Source: Ignavibacteriota bacterium
Lineage (GTDB): Bacteria > Bacteroidota > Ignavibacteria > Tepidaquicellales > Tepidaquicellaceae
DNA length: 9,851 nucleotides
Direction of reading: 5' to 3'
Assembly (NCBI GenBank): GCA_003158365.1
Contig: PMIW01000039.1
Location: 22,267-32,117 of the forward strand
Shown here: positions 1 through 6,167 of the stretch, one piece after another
How positions within the stretch are numbered: position 1 is the stretch's first letter
Layout of the letters: every line of letters starts with the position of its first letter
Notes under the pieces: generated by a model
What the model was told of the DNA's origin: nothing
Databases searched by the model: none
The model's input: only the letters and a program-made list of their open reading frames with translations
Made by a program: the position numbers and the translations under genes

Positions 1-546
1 ATGCAGCTTTTCCTTGAAGAGGGATACAAGAATGTGACAATCCGTAAAATTGCAGAGCAGATAGAATACAGTCCGGCAACGATTTATTTGTATTTTAAAG
101 ATAAAGATGAAATACTTTCCACGCTGAGGAAAATGGCATTTGAGAAATTTTACGAATTTCAGATATCAGGGCATGTAATCGAAGACCCCGTAGAAAGGCT
201 AACTGCGCAGGGTAGAGGTTATTTCAGATTTGCAGTGGAGAATCCCGGATATTACGAATTAATGTTCTTTTTAAAGGAGCCAATGGAAAAAATACATAAA
301 CCTGAAGATTTTGTATCTGAAATGGATTCTTATGAAATACTAAAGCAAAATGTAAAATCCTGTATAGATGCAGGCAGAATGAGGACGAATAATGTGGATG
401 CAACTTCTTTTGCACTTTGGTCGTATGTACATGGTATAGCATCTCTTGTAATAAAACGGGGGTTTTTAATGCCAAAAGAACAACTGGATTATCTGGTTAA
501 GGAATCATTTGAAATATTAAAAAATACTTTTTTTATAGAAAAGTAA
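1..546 (+). CDS. TetR/AcrR-family transcriptional regulator, 5' end cut by window
   Basis: A one-component repressor: an N-terminal helix-turn-helix binds an operator and a C-terminal domain binds an unknown small ligand. The visible 181 residues open inside helix 1 (QLFLEEGY), followed by the TetR recognition-helix signature (IRKIAEQIEYSPATIYLYFKDKDEIL, about residues 14-39, here quoted only by its start IRKIAEQ and end YFKDKDEIL). Family members usually have about 10-15 residues before this point, so the ATG at base 1 is probably an internal methionine and the true start lies outside the window. The C-terminal half carries W140, H144 and G145 in the arrangement W-x3-H-G, the hallmark of the WHG (TetR_C_33) ligand domain. 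The gene runs toward the TonB-dependent receptor 83 bases downstream, so that receptor is a reasonable candidate target, which is inference. Family assignment is firm; ligand and regulon are unknown. Confidence 0.93.
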   Translation: MQLFLEEGYKNVTIRKIAEQIEYSPATIYLYFKDKDEILSTLRKMAFEKFYEFQISGHVIEDPVERLTAQGRGYFRFAVENPGYYELMFFLKEPMEKIHKPEDFVSEMDSYEILKQNVKSCIDAGRMRTNNVDATSFALWSYVHGIASLVIKRGFLMPKEQLDYLVKESFEILKNTFFIEK

Positions 547-563
547 AAATTTTTTACACATTC

Positions 564-580
564 ACTAAACAATGTTCATT
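564..580. promoter_or_regulatory. Candidate TetR-type operator (imperfect palindrome)
   Basis: An imperfect inverted repeat centred on base 572: arms 564-571 and 573-580 match at 6 of 8 positions, with the inner AACA-A-TGTT perfect. Size and position suit a TetR-family operator: it lies just after the TetR stop and about 50 bases before the receptor start. A weak -35-like TGTTCA (573-578) with TATTAT (597-602) 18 bases on would place the site over a promoter. The assignment is inference from position and symmetry only. Confidence 0.35.
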
Positions 581-618
581 ATATTAAGTAAGATAATATT
601 ATAAATAACAATAATAAT

Positions 619-624
619 AGGAGG
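619..624 (+). promoter_or_regulatory. Strong Shine-Dalgarno for the TonB-dependent receptor
   Basis: AGGAGG, complementary to the 3' end of 16S rRNA, ends 5 bases before the ATG at 630. It fixes the receptor start. It stands out because the other genes with a visible start in this window have only A/T-rich sequence upstream, so this receptor is probably translated efficiently. Confidence 0.8.
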
Positions 625-629
625 AAGAA

Positions 630-2945
630 ATGAAAAACAAAGCTATAAAAATAATACTATTGATATTTTTTATATCGGGGATATGTACAAGTTTTACTGA
701 GGCTAATGTTATAAATGATAAAGACAACGGTTTGATTTTCGGAAAAGTTCTGGACAATGATACCAAAAAGGGAGTCGAGAATGCGATTATTAAAATCGTT
801 AATTCCGACATTCAGACTTTATCCGATAAAAACGGGGAATTTAAATTTAAAAATTTAAAATACGATACATACAGATTTGAGATTTCCGTACTTGGATATA
901 AAACGAAAATGTTATCCGATATTGTAATTGCATCAGCCAAACCTGTTGTTGTAGTTGTCGAGTTAAATTCAACAAACATATCTACGGAAGATATAGATGT
1001 AGAAGCCGATTATTTCCAGAAGAATTCAAATGTTAACATAAGTTCGTTGAATCTCGATTACGAAGAAGTTCGCCGCTCACCGGGTGCAGCGGAAGATATT
1101 TCAAGAATGCTTCAATCGGCACCGGGAGTATCGCTTGTTAATGACCAGAGAAATGATTTGGTAGTAAGAGGGGGTTCGCCGTCAGAAAATTTATTTCTGA
1201 TTGACGGAATCGAAATCCCGAATATAAACCATTACGGCTCGCAGGGAACAACAGGCGGACCTATTGGATTCATAAATTTAAAATTAATTCGTGAGGCAGA
1301 TATTTATACGGGGGGATTCATTTCCAAGTACGGCGATAAACTTTCAAGTGTAGTTGATATAAAATTCAGAGAGGGAAGCAAGACTAATTATATTAACAAT
1401 GTCGATTTTAATATGGCAGGATTCGGAGGATTATTCGAAGGACCGCTTTCTAAAAAATCGTCTTATATTTTATCCATAAGAAGAAGTTATCTTGATTTAT
1501 TAAAGAGTGCCATAAGGCTTTCTGCTGTACCGAATTACTGGGATATTAATATGAAGGTTGATTATAAATTTGACAATACCAATATACTAAGTCTTATTGG
1601 TTTCGGGGCAATTGATAAAATTAATTTTAAAGTTGACGAAAACACTACAAAAGACGACTGGCCTTACAATACGAACGATAACACAAATTCATATACGGCA
1701 GGATTAAACTATACAAAGCTTTTCAACAATGGTTATTTGCAGGCTGTTGTCTCCAACACATATTCGACATACTATGATGATGTGATTTTTGCATCAACGG
1801 GTGTAAGGGAATACTATAATGATTCTTACGAAAATTCGACTAATTATAAAATGGATTTGAATTACAAGCTTAATAAATACATGACTGCGAATTTTGGTAT
1901 TGGCGGAAAATATATTACATTTAAAAATAATATGTTTGCAAAATCTGATACGACAGGGGAAGGATATCCTGTTCCCGAAATAAGAATTGATACGAAAATA
2001 AATGCAAACAAATTGTTCTCATCCGTAAATATTACGAGTAAACTGTTTAATGAAAAGATTACTTTAAATACAGGAGCAAGGGTAGATTATTTTGATTATA
2101 TAAGACTGAAAACCACTTTCTCTCCAAGACTTGGAATATCATATAAAGTATTACCAACTACCTCAATCAATGCCTCATACGGAATATTTTACCAGACACC
2201 TGAATATGTATGGCTTGCGACAGATCCTGCGAACAGCAATCTTAACAGCATAAAATGCGAACACTATGTATTCGGAGTTGAGCATCTTCTGACTTCTTCA
2301 TTAAATGCTGTTGTTGAAGTTTATGAAAAAAGATACAACGGATATCCGGTAAGCATTGCTGACCCGAGATACATACTGATAGACGGCGGAGCGGATTACG
2401 GTCCGAATTTAGTCGGCGAGGCAACAAGTGCCGGAACAGGTTATGTAAGAGGTCTTGATATATCGATTCAGAAAAAGCTGACCGGTACCGGTATTTACGG
2501 TTTGCTTACATATTCCTATTCCAAGTCCGGATTCACTGCCCTTGCAGGAGGGGAGAAGATTGCGGCATTCGATCCTACAAACCAGTTCACCATAATTGCA
2601 GGTTACCAGGTTGCAGACGACTGGCTAATCGGAGTGAAGTTCAAATATGCAGGAGGAAGGCCGTACACACCTTTTGATATTGAAAAGTCAAAGCAGCTCG
2701 GCAGGGGTGTATATGATATGGACAAATTCAATGCAGAGAAATTTATAGATTACAGCAGGCTGGATGTCAGAGTCGACAAGAAATTTTATTATAAAGCTGC
2801 TACATTAACGACATATTTAGAATTACAAAATATTTACAACAGGCAGAATGTTTTCGGTTACTTCTGGAATAAGGTAAAGAATGAAGTCGGAACGATATAC
2901 CAGTGGGCATTCATGCCGGTCGGGGGATTCAGTTTGCAGTTTTAA
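630..2945 (+). CDS. TonB-dependent outer-membrane receptor with N-terminal carboxypeptidase-regulatory-like domain
   Basis: An outer-membrane beta-barrel that imports a ligand using energy from TonB-ExbBD. The 771 residues read in order: signal peptide (about 1-25, KNK basic start, IILLIFF core, cleavage near TEA|NV); a carboxypeptidase-D regulatory-like beta-sandwich (about 34-112, GKVLDNDTKKGVENA...SDKNGEFKF...VLGYKT), common in Bacteroidota receptors; a plug domain (about 122-246) with the LVVRGGSPSENLFLIDGIEIP segment near 177-197 and the YTGGFISKYGDKLSSVVDI strand near 226-244; then a barrel of alternating aromatic strands that ends in a terminal phenylalanine (GGFSLQF), as outer-membrane proteins do for BAM recognition. 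No lipobox precedes Cys19. There is no SusD partner next to it, so polysaccharide uptake as a SusCD pair is unlikely; the substrate cannot be read from sequence. The upstream TetR gene may control it. The family call is firm. Confidence 0.95.
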   Translation: MKNKAIKIILLIFFISGICTSFTEANVINDKDNGLIFGKVLDNDTKKGVENAIIKIVNSDIQTLSDKNGEFKFKNLKYDTYRFEISVLGYKTKMLSDIVIASAKPVVVVVELNSTNISTEDIDVEADYFQKNSNVNISSLNLDYEEVRRSPGAAEDISRMLQSAPGVSLVNDQRNDLVVRGGSPSENLFLIDGIEIPNINHYGSQGTTGGPIGFINLKLIREADIYTGGFISKYGDKLSSVVDIKFREGSKTNYINNVDFNMAGFGGLFEGPLSKKSSYILSIRRSYLDLLKSAIRLSAVPNYWDINMKVDYKFDNTNILSLIGFGAIDKINFKVDENTTKDDWPYNTNDNTNSYTAGLNYTKLFNNGYLQAVVSNTYSTYYDDVIFASTGVREYYNDSYENSTNYKMDLNYKLNKYMTANFGIGGKYITFKNNMFAKSDTTGEGYPVPEIRIDTKINANKLFSSVNITSKLFNEKITLNTGARVDYFDYIRLKTTFSPRLGISYKVLPTTSINASYGIFYQTPEYVWLATDPANSNLNSIKCEHYVFGVEHLLTSSLNAVVEVYEKRYNGYPVSIADPRYILIDGGADYGPNLVGEATSAGTGYVRGLDISIQKKLTGTGIYGLLTYSYSKSGFTALAGGEKIAAFDPTNQFTIIAGYQVADDWLIGVKFKYAGGRPYTPFDIEKSKQLGRGVYDMDKFNAEKFIDYSRLDVRVDKKFYYKAATLTTYLELQNIYNRQNVFGYFWNKVKNEVGTIYQWAFMPVGGFSLQF

Positions 2946-2953
2946 CTAACTAT

Positions 2954-2985
2954 TTGAACGAATAAAGTGTTTATAATATTAAACA
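2954..2985 (+). promoter_or_regulatory. Possible promoter with a small inverted repeat before the SDR gene
   Basis: TTGAAC (2954-2959) followed after 17 bases by TATTAA (2977-2982) resembles a sigma-70-type promoter, and a perfect TATAAT lies at 2972-2977. The same stretch holds a 6-bp inverted repeat TGTTTA/TAAACA (2968-2973 and 2980-2985), which could be an operator. In DNA this rich in A+T such matches arise easily, so the call is weak. I see no terminator after the receptor gene, so the SDR gene could equally be read through from upstream. Confidence 0.25.
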
Positions 2986-2998
2986 AAATTAATATAAC

Positions 2999-3940
2999 AT
3001 GCAGACAATTTTAGGTTCAGGTGGTGCTATAGGAACAGATCTTGCTAAAGCTCTAAAAAAATATACTAACGAAATCAAATTAGTCAGTAGAAACCCTGTA
3101 AAGGTGAATGACACTGATATTTTATACTCCGCTGATTTTACTGACTCTGACCGGATTAATAAAGCAATTGAAGGAAGTGAAATTTGTTATATAACAGTTG
3201 GATTTGAGTACAAATTAAAAGTGTGGCAGAAGGTATGGCCCGCTTTCATAAAAAATGTAGTCAACGCTTGCATGCAAAATAAAAGTAAATTGGTCTTCTT
3301 TGACAATGTTTATGCAATCGGCGGGGATAATGTAAAACAAATTACCGAAAATTCTCCAATCAGCCCGAGCAGTAAAAAAGGCGAAGTACGTGCCTGGATT
3401 GACCGGTATATTATGGAGCAAATTGAAAAAGGAAAACTGGAAGCAATAATTGCCAGAGCACCTGATTTTTTCGGTCCTTTGAAAAAACAAAATAGCTTGC
3501 TGTTGAATTTGGTATTTAATAATCTGTCAAAAGGAAAAACCGCTCAGTGGTTTTGTAATGCAGATGTTGTTCATACAATGGGATTTACTCCTGACCTTGC
3601 CGAAGGTACAGCCATTTTAGGAAATTCAAAGGATGCTTATAATCAAATATGGAACTTGCCTGTTGATATGAATGCACTCACAGGAAGAGAATGGGTTAAA
3701 TTATTTGCAAATGAAATGGGTACCTCCGATAAAATAAAAGTTCTTCCTCTATGGGTTCTGAAAATTATCGGAATTTTTACACCAATCTTGAGAGAAATGC
3801 CTGAAATGATGTATCAATTTGACAGGTCGTATAATTTCGATTCTTCGAAATTTATTGGTAAATTTAATTTCATCCCTACAACAAATATAGATGCTGTAAA
3901 ACAAACAATTAATGCTTTAAGCAAAGATATCGTCAGATAA
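2999..3940 (+). CDS. NAD-dependent epimerase/dehydratase-like protein (atypical SDR)
   Basis: A 313-residue Rossmann-fold protein of the NAD(P)-dependent epimerase family. The dinucleotide-binding loop is at the very N-terminus (ILGSGGAIG, residues 4-12, G-x-G-G-x-x-G), followed by a basic residue after strand 2 (LVSRNP, 28-33) suited to binding a phosphate of NADP. Further core segments are ITVGFEYKLKVWQKVWP (65-81), LVFFDNVYAIGGD (98-110) and IIARAPDFFGP (150-160). The usual extended-SDR Y-x3-K pair is not visible where expected: the segment reads SPSSKKGEVRA (122-132). It may therefore be an atypical, possibly regulatory or non-catalytic, member. The start is set by an in-frame stop at 2990-2992; no Shine-Dalgarno is evident. 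It lies 53 bases after the receptor gene and ends before a shared terminator. Fold is secure; substrate and reaction are unknown. Confidence 0.88.
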   Translation: MQTILGSGGAIGTDLAKALKKYTNEIKLVSRNPVKVNDTDILYSADFTDSDRINKAIEGSEICYITVGFEYKLKVWQKVWPAFIKNVVNACMQNKSKLVFFDNVYAIGGDNVKQITENSPISPSSKKGEVRAWIDRYIMEQIEKGKLEAIIARAPDFFGPLKKQNSLLLNLVFNNLSKGKTAQWFCNADVVHTMGFTPDLAEGTAILGNSKDAYNQIWNLPVDMNALTGREWVKLFANEMGTSDKIKVLPLWVLKIIGIFTPILREMPEMMYQFDRSYNFDSSKFIGKFNFIPTTNIDAVKQTINALSKDIVR

Positions 3941-3964
3941 AATAAGATTGGAAATGTTATAAAA

Positions 3965-3989
3965 AAAAGCCCGCCAATGGCGGGCTTTT
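3965..3989. terminator. Bidirectional intrinsic terminator between convergent genes
   Basis: A perfect 11-bp stem (3965-3975 with 3979-3989) closed by a 3-base loop. The core is seven G-C pairs flanked by an A-run on the left and T-run on the right, so each strand reads a G+C-rich hairpin followed by a U-tract. It lies between the stop of the + strand SDR gene and the stop of the - strand TPR gene, where it can end both transcripts. Confidence 0.92.
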
Positions 3990-4031
3990 CAATTTTCAAT
4001 TCTTATAAATCTTTTAATCTTCCGATTATTT

Positions 4032-4862
4032 TTACTTACAGAATTTCGAAATCATTTCGTCTACATCTTTAGAGCCGAGGTCTTTAGCTTTTTTCCAGTC
4101 TTCGCATGCACCTTTTGTATCGTTTGCATTATATCTTGCGGAACCCCTGTTAACGTATGAATCCACATCATTGGAATTCAATTCAATTGCTTTTGTATAA
4201 TCCGGAATTGCCAGATCGTATTTCTGCATAGTACTGTAAAGCAGTGCACGGTTATAATATGCAATTGCCAATGCGGGATTCATTTCTATAGCTTTGGAAT
4301 AATCCGCAATTGCATTATCATTCTGGTTCATATTCTTGTTTGCCTGTCCTCTGCTGTTATAGGCATCAGCATTATTAGGATTTATTTCGAGAACCTGGTC
4401 AAAATCGGATGCTGCCATCATATAATCCTTCATTGCATAATAAAGTTTTCCTCTTGTCATTATGGCTTTTTCGTTTTTAGGATTAGCGGCAATAATTTTG
4501 TCATAATCACCGATTGCTTTTTCGTAATCCTTCATTTTCATATAAATATTCACCCTGAAATTATATACATCATTATATTTCGGGTCAATTTCCACTACCT
4601 TGTTAAAATCAACCAGTGCATTGTCAAAGTTTTGCAGGTTATTATAGCAAACACCCCTGCTGAAATACGCATCAATATTCTTTGCATCGAGCTCTATAAC
4701 TTTTGTAAAGTAAAATATCGCAGAATCATAGTTTTTCTCGTTAAATTTGGCTACACCTGTTTTCATGAAATCTGCAGCAGTCGGAGCGGGCGTCTCCTGA
4801 GAAAAAGAGAAGTTGGCAATTGCCAGGAATAAAATTACCGTTAAGGTTGATATTTTATACAT
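4032..4862 (-). CDS. Exported tetratricopeptide-repeat (TPR) protein, seven repeats
   Basis: A 276-residue protein made almost wholly of TPRs, helical hairpins that form a scaffold for protein-protein contacts. A signal peptide covers residues 1-21 (MYKIS start, hydrophobic core, FSFS|Q), so it probably acts in the periplasm or at the outer membrane; no lipobox is seen. Seven consecutive repeats at exact 34-residue spacing follow: 29-62, 63-96, 97-130, 131-164, 165-198, 199-232 and 233-266, most ending in the I-x-x-N/D-P turn. The last repeat (GACEDWKKAKDLG) is the degenerate capping type often seen at the end of bacterial TPR proteins. The C-terminus ends in CK. It is separated by 128 bases from the dipeptidase gene behind it, so it may have its own promoter; a TATAAT on the minus strand (4883-4878) is too near the start to be convincing. 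Partner and role are unknown. Confidence 0.93.
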   Translation of the reverse strand: MYKISTLTVILFLAIANFSFSQETPAPTAADFMKTGVAKFNEKNYDSAIFYFTKVIELDAKNIDAYFSRGVCYNNLQNFDNALVDFNKVVEIDPKYNDVYNFRVNIYMKMKDYEKAIGDYDKIIAANPKNEKAIMTRGKLYYAMKDYMMAASDFDQVLEINPNNADAYNSRGQANKNMNQNDNAIADYSKAIEMNPALAIAYYNRALLYSTMQKYDLAIPDYTKAIELNSNDVDSYVNRGSARYNANDTKGACEDWKKAKDLGSKDVDEMISKFCK

Positions 4863-4990
4863 TCTTTAAGAAATTAAATTATAAAAAGTGTTAATATATG
4901 AAAGTTAAACAACAAATTGTAGGCATTTGTTCCAAAGGGGAATATGATTAAAAAAGTCAATATAATTATAATATGGTGAATGTTTTGATT

Positions 4991-5605
4991 TTATTTCTCC
5001 AGAGTTTTGAATTCCACATCAAGAACATCGTATTTCTCCCACCCGTTGTAATCAAAATGCCACCATTCGGTAGGTAATCCTATAAAACCGTATTTTGCAA
5101 GCAAGTCTTCGAGGAATTTTCTGTTAATTATAATTTGCGGAGACAAATCCATATAATCTCGCGATGCTTTTTCGGTAAAATCATCATATGGTGTCGGCAT
5201 GGGGATTTCATTTCCGTTTTTATCGACTAAAGTCAGATCAACTGCAGCACCCCTGTTATGGCGGGAACCTTTTTTCGGGTCGGCAACATATCTTTCATCG
5301 GGCATGATTTGCCAGAATTTTTTCTGAACTGAAAGAGGCCTGTAGCCGTCGAATATTTTTAAACCAAGTCCGAGAGCTTTTAGTTCTTTCTGCACTTCAA
5401 GAATTTTCATTGCAGGTTCGTTTCTCAGGAAAAATTTTGCTTCATCATATACCTGCTTGCCCGTGAAGTTATTTGTGGTTGCATATCGTATATCAAGCGT
5501 AATTGTAGTATCGAGTTTCCAAACATTTACAAGATCCGATTGTGCAAAAAGAAAAGATGAAAACGATAAGTAAATTACAATTGCGACGCAGATTTTTTTA
5601 ATCAT
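4991..5605 (-). CDS. D-alanyl-D-alanine dipeptidase, VanX/DdpX-type (peptidase family M15D), exported
   Basis: A zinc enzyme that hydrolyses the D-Ala-D-Ala dipeptide. All hallmark residues of the VanX family are present in 204 residues: DIRYATTNNFTGK near 38-50, the Arg in FDGYRP (R89), the zinc site S-x-H-x6-D in GSRHNRGAAVD (H116 and D123), and the E-x2-H motif EWWHF (catalytic E180, zinc ligand H183). An N-terminal signal peptide (1-21, hydrophobic core, LFA|QS) predicts export to the periplasm, unlike cytoplasmic VanX of glycopeptide-resistant enterococci. No vanH, vanA or vanRS homologue is in the window, so a role in peptidoglycan turnover or use of D-Ala-D-Ala is more likely than antibiotic resistance (inference). 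The gene starts 11 bases after the CoA-binding gene, so the two probably share a transcript and may be translationally coupled; no Shine-Dalgarno is visible. Confidence 0.92.
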   Translation of the reverse strand: MIKKICVAIVIYLSFSSFLFAQSDLVNVWKLDTTITLDIRYATTNNFTGKQVYDEAKFFLRNEPAMKILEVQKELKALGLGLKIFDGYRPLSVQKKFWQIMPDERYVADPKKGSRHNRGAAVDLTLVDKNGNEIPMPTPYDDFTEKASRDYMDLSPQIIINRKFLEDLLAKYGFIGLPTEWWHFDYNGWEKYDVLDVEFKTLEK

Positions 5606-5616
5606 AATGAGAGAAA

Positions 5617-6069
5617 TTATTTCGGCAATCTGCCGAATACCTTTTTAATAAATTTATGGAAATTATGAAACCCTGACACCTGCCCGAAAAACATCAGGGG
5701 GCATTGCCTGTAAATAATATTAATAAAATTTTTCTTGCAATATTCAATTGCGTCTTTTGACTCCGACATTTGCGAAATCCATATATTTCTAATTCCCGAT
5801 GTGTAAGCATCCTTTACTATTCCCAGAGATTTTTTCTTATTGGTTACGACAATCAGCCCTTCAGGCAGTGATGGAAGAGATTTTATATCAGGGTAACAGT
5901 CATCACCTGCAATATTTTTCATTTCGGAATGTATTGGAAATACGGAGAAATTTTTAGATTTTAATTCTTTATAAATTGCATTTCCGAATTTCTTCGAATC
6001 CCTCGAAACACCAATAAGGGCAAAGGTTTTAAGAGAAAGAAAATTTTGAATCTGGTTATTTGTTACCAT
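5617..6069 (-). CDS. CoA-binding domain protein (CoA_binding_2 family)
   Basis: A 150-residue single-domain Rossmann-like protein of the CoA-binding family (YccU-like). The N-terminal nucleotide-binding loop is FALIGVSRDSKKFGN (16-30); then IYKELKSKNFSVFPIHSE (32-49), the strand PEGLIVVTNK (69-78), and the IRNIWISQMSES segment (93-104). The C-terminal part has the conserved Cys in YRQCPLMF (C123) and a basic HNFHKFIKKVFGRLPK tail (135-150), both typical of the subgroup. There is no signal peptide, so it is cytosolic. Members bind CoA in structural studies, but the physiological role is generally not known. It sits directly upstream of the dipeptidase gene in the same orientation. A G+C-rich palindrome lies about 31 bases before its start. 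Confidence 0.9.
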   Translation of the reverse strand: MVTNNQIQNFLSLKTFALIGVSRDSKKFGNAIYKELKSKNFSVFPIHSEMKNIAGDDCYPDIKSLPSLPEGLIVVTNKKKSLGIVKDAYTSGIRNIWISQMSESKDAIEYCKKNFINIIYRQCPLMFFGQVSGFHNFHKFIKKVFGRLPK

Positions 6070-6100
6070 ATAATATTTTTTAATTTTAAATTATAAATCA

Positions 6101-6126
6101 CGTTCCCGCGCAGGAACGCGGGAACG
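6101..6126. repeat. G+C-rich REP-like palindrome between the S9 peptidase and CoA-binding genes
   Basis: A perfect 10-bp inverted repeat, CGTTCCCGCG (6101-6110) and CGCGGGAACG (6117-6126), around a 6-base loop CAGGAA. The hexamer GGAACG occurs three times (inverted at 6101-6106, direct at 6113-6118 and 6121-6126), so a shorter alternative hairpin (6102-6106 with 6113-6117) can also form. It is strikingly G+C-rich amid A+T-rich flanks. On the minus strand it follows the S9 peptidase, but no T-run comes directly after it, so it is not a standard terminator. It resembles REP-type extragenic palindromes; only one copy is in this window. Confidence 0.6.
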
Positions 6127-6167
6127 GGCAGATACCGTTTTATTTTTAAAATTTAATTTTTTATATT

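Noticed and set aside
4863..4990. Promoter for the TPR gene in the spacer (TTGACT at 4960-4955, TATAAT at 4883-4878 on the minus strand)
   Set aside because: The two elements are far too distant from each other to form one promoter, neither has a good partner at proper spacing, and the Bacteroidota-type TAnnTTTG box could not be matched cleanly.
4991..5605. Glycopeptide-resistance (van) gene cluster
   Set aside because: Only the VanX-like enzyme is present, with a signal peptide; no vanH, ligase, or sensor-regulator genes adjoin it.
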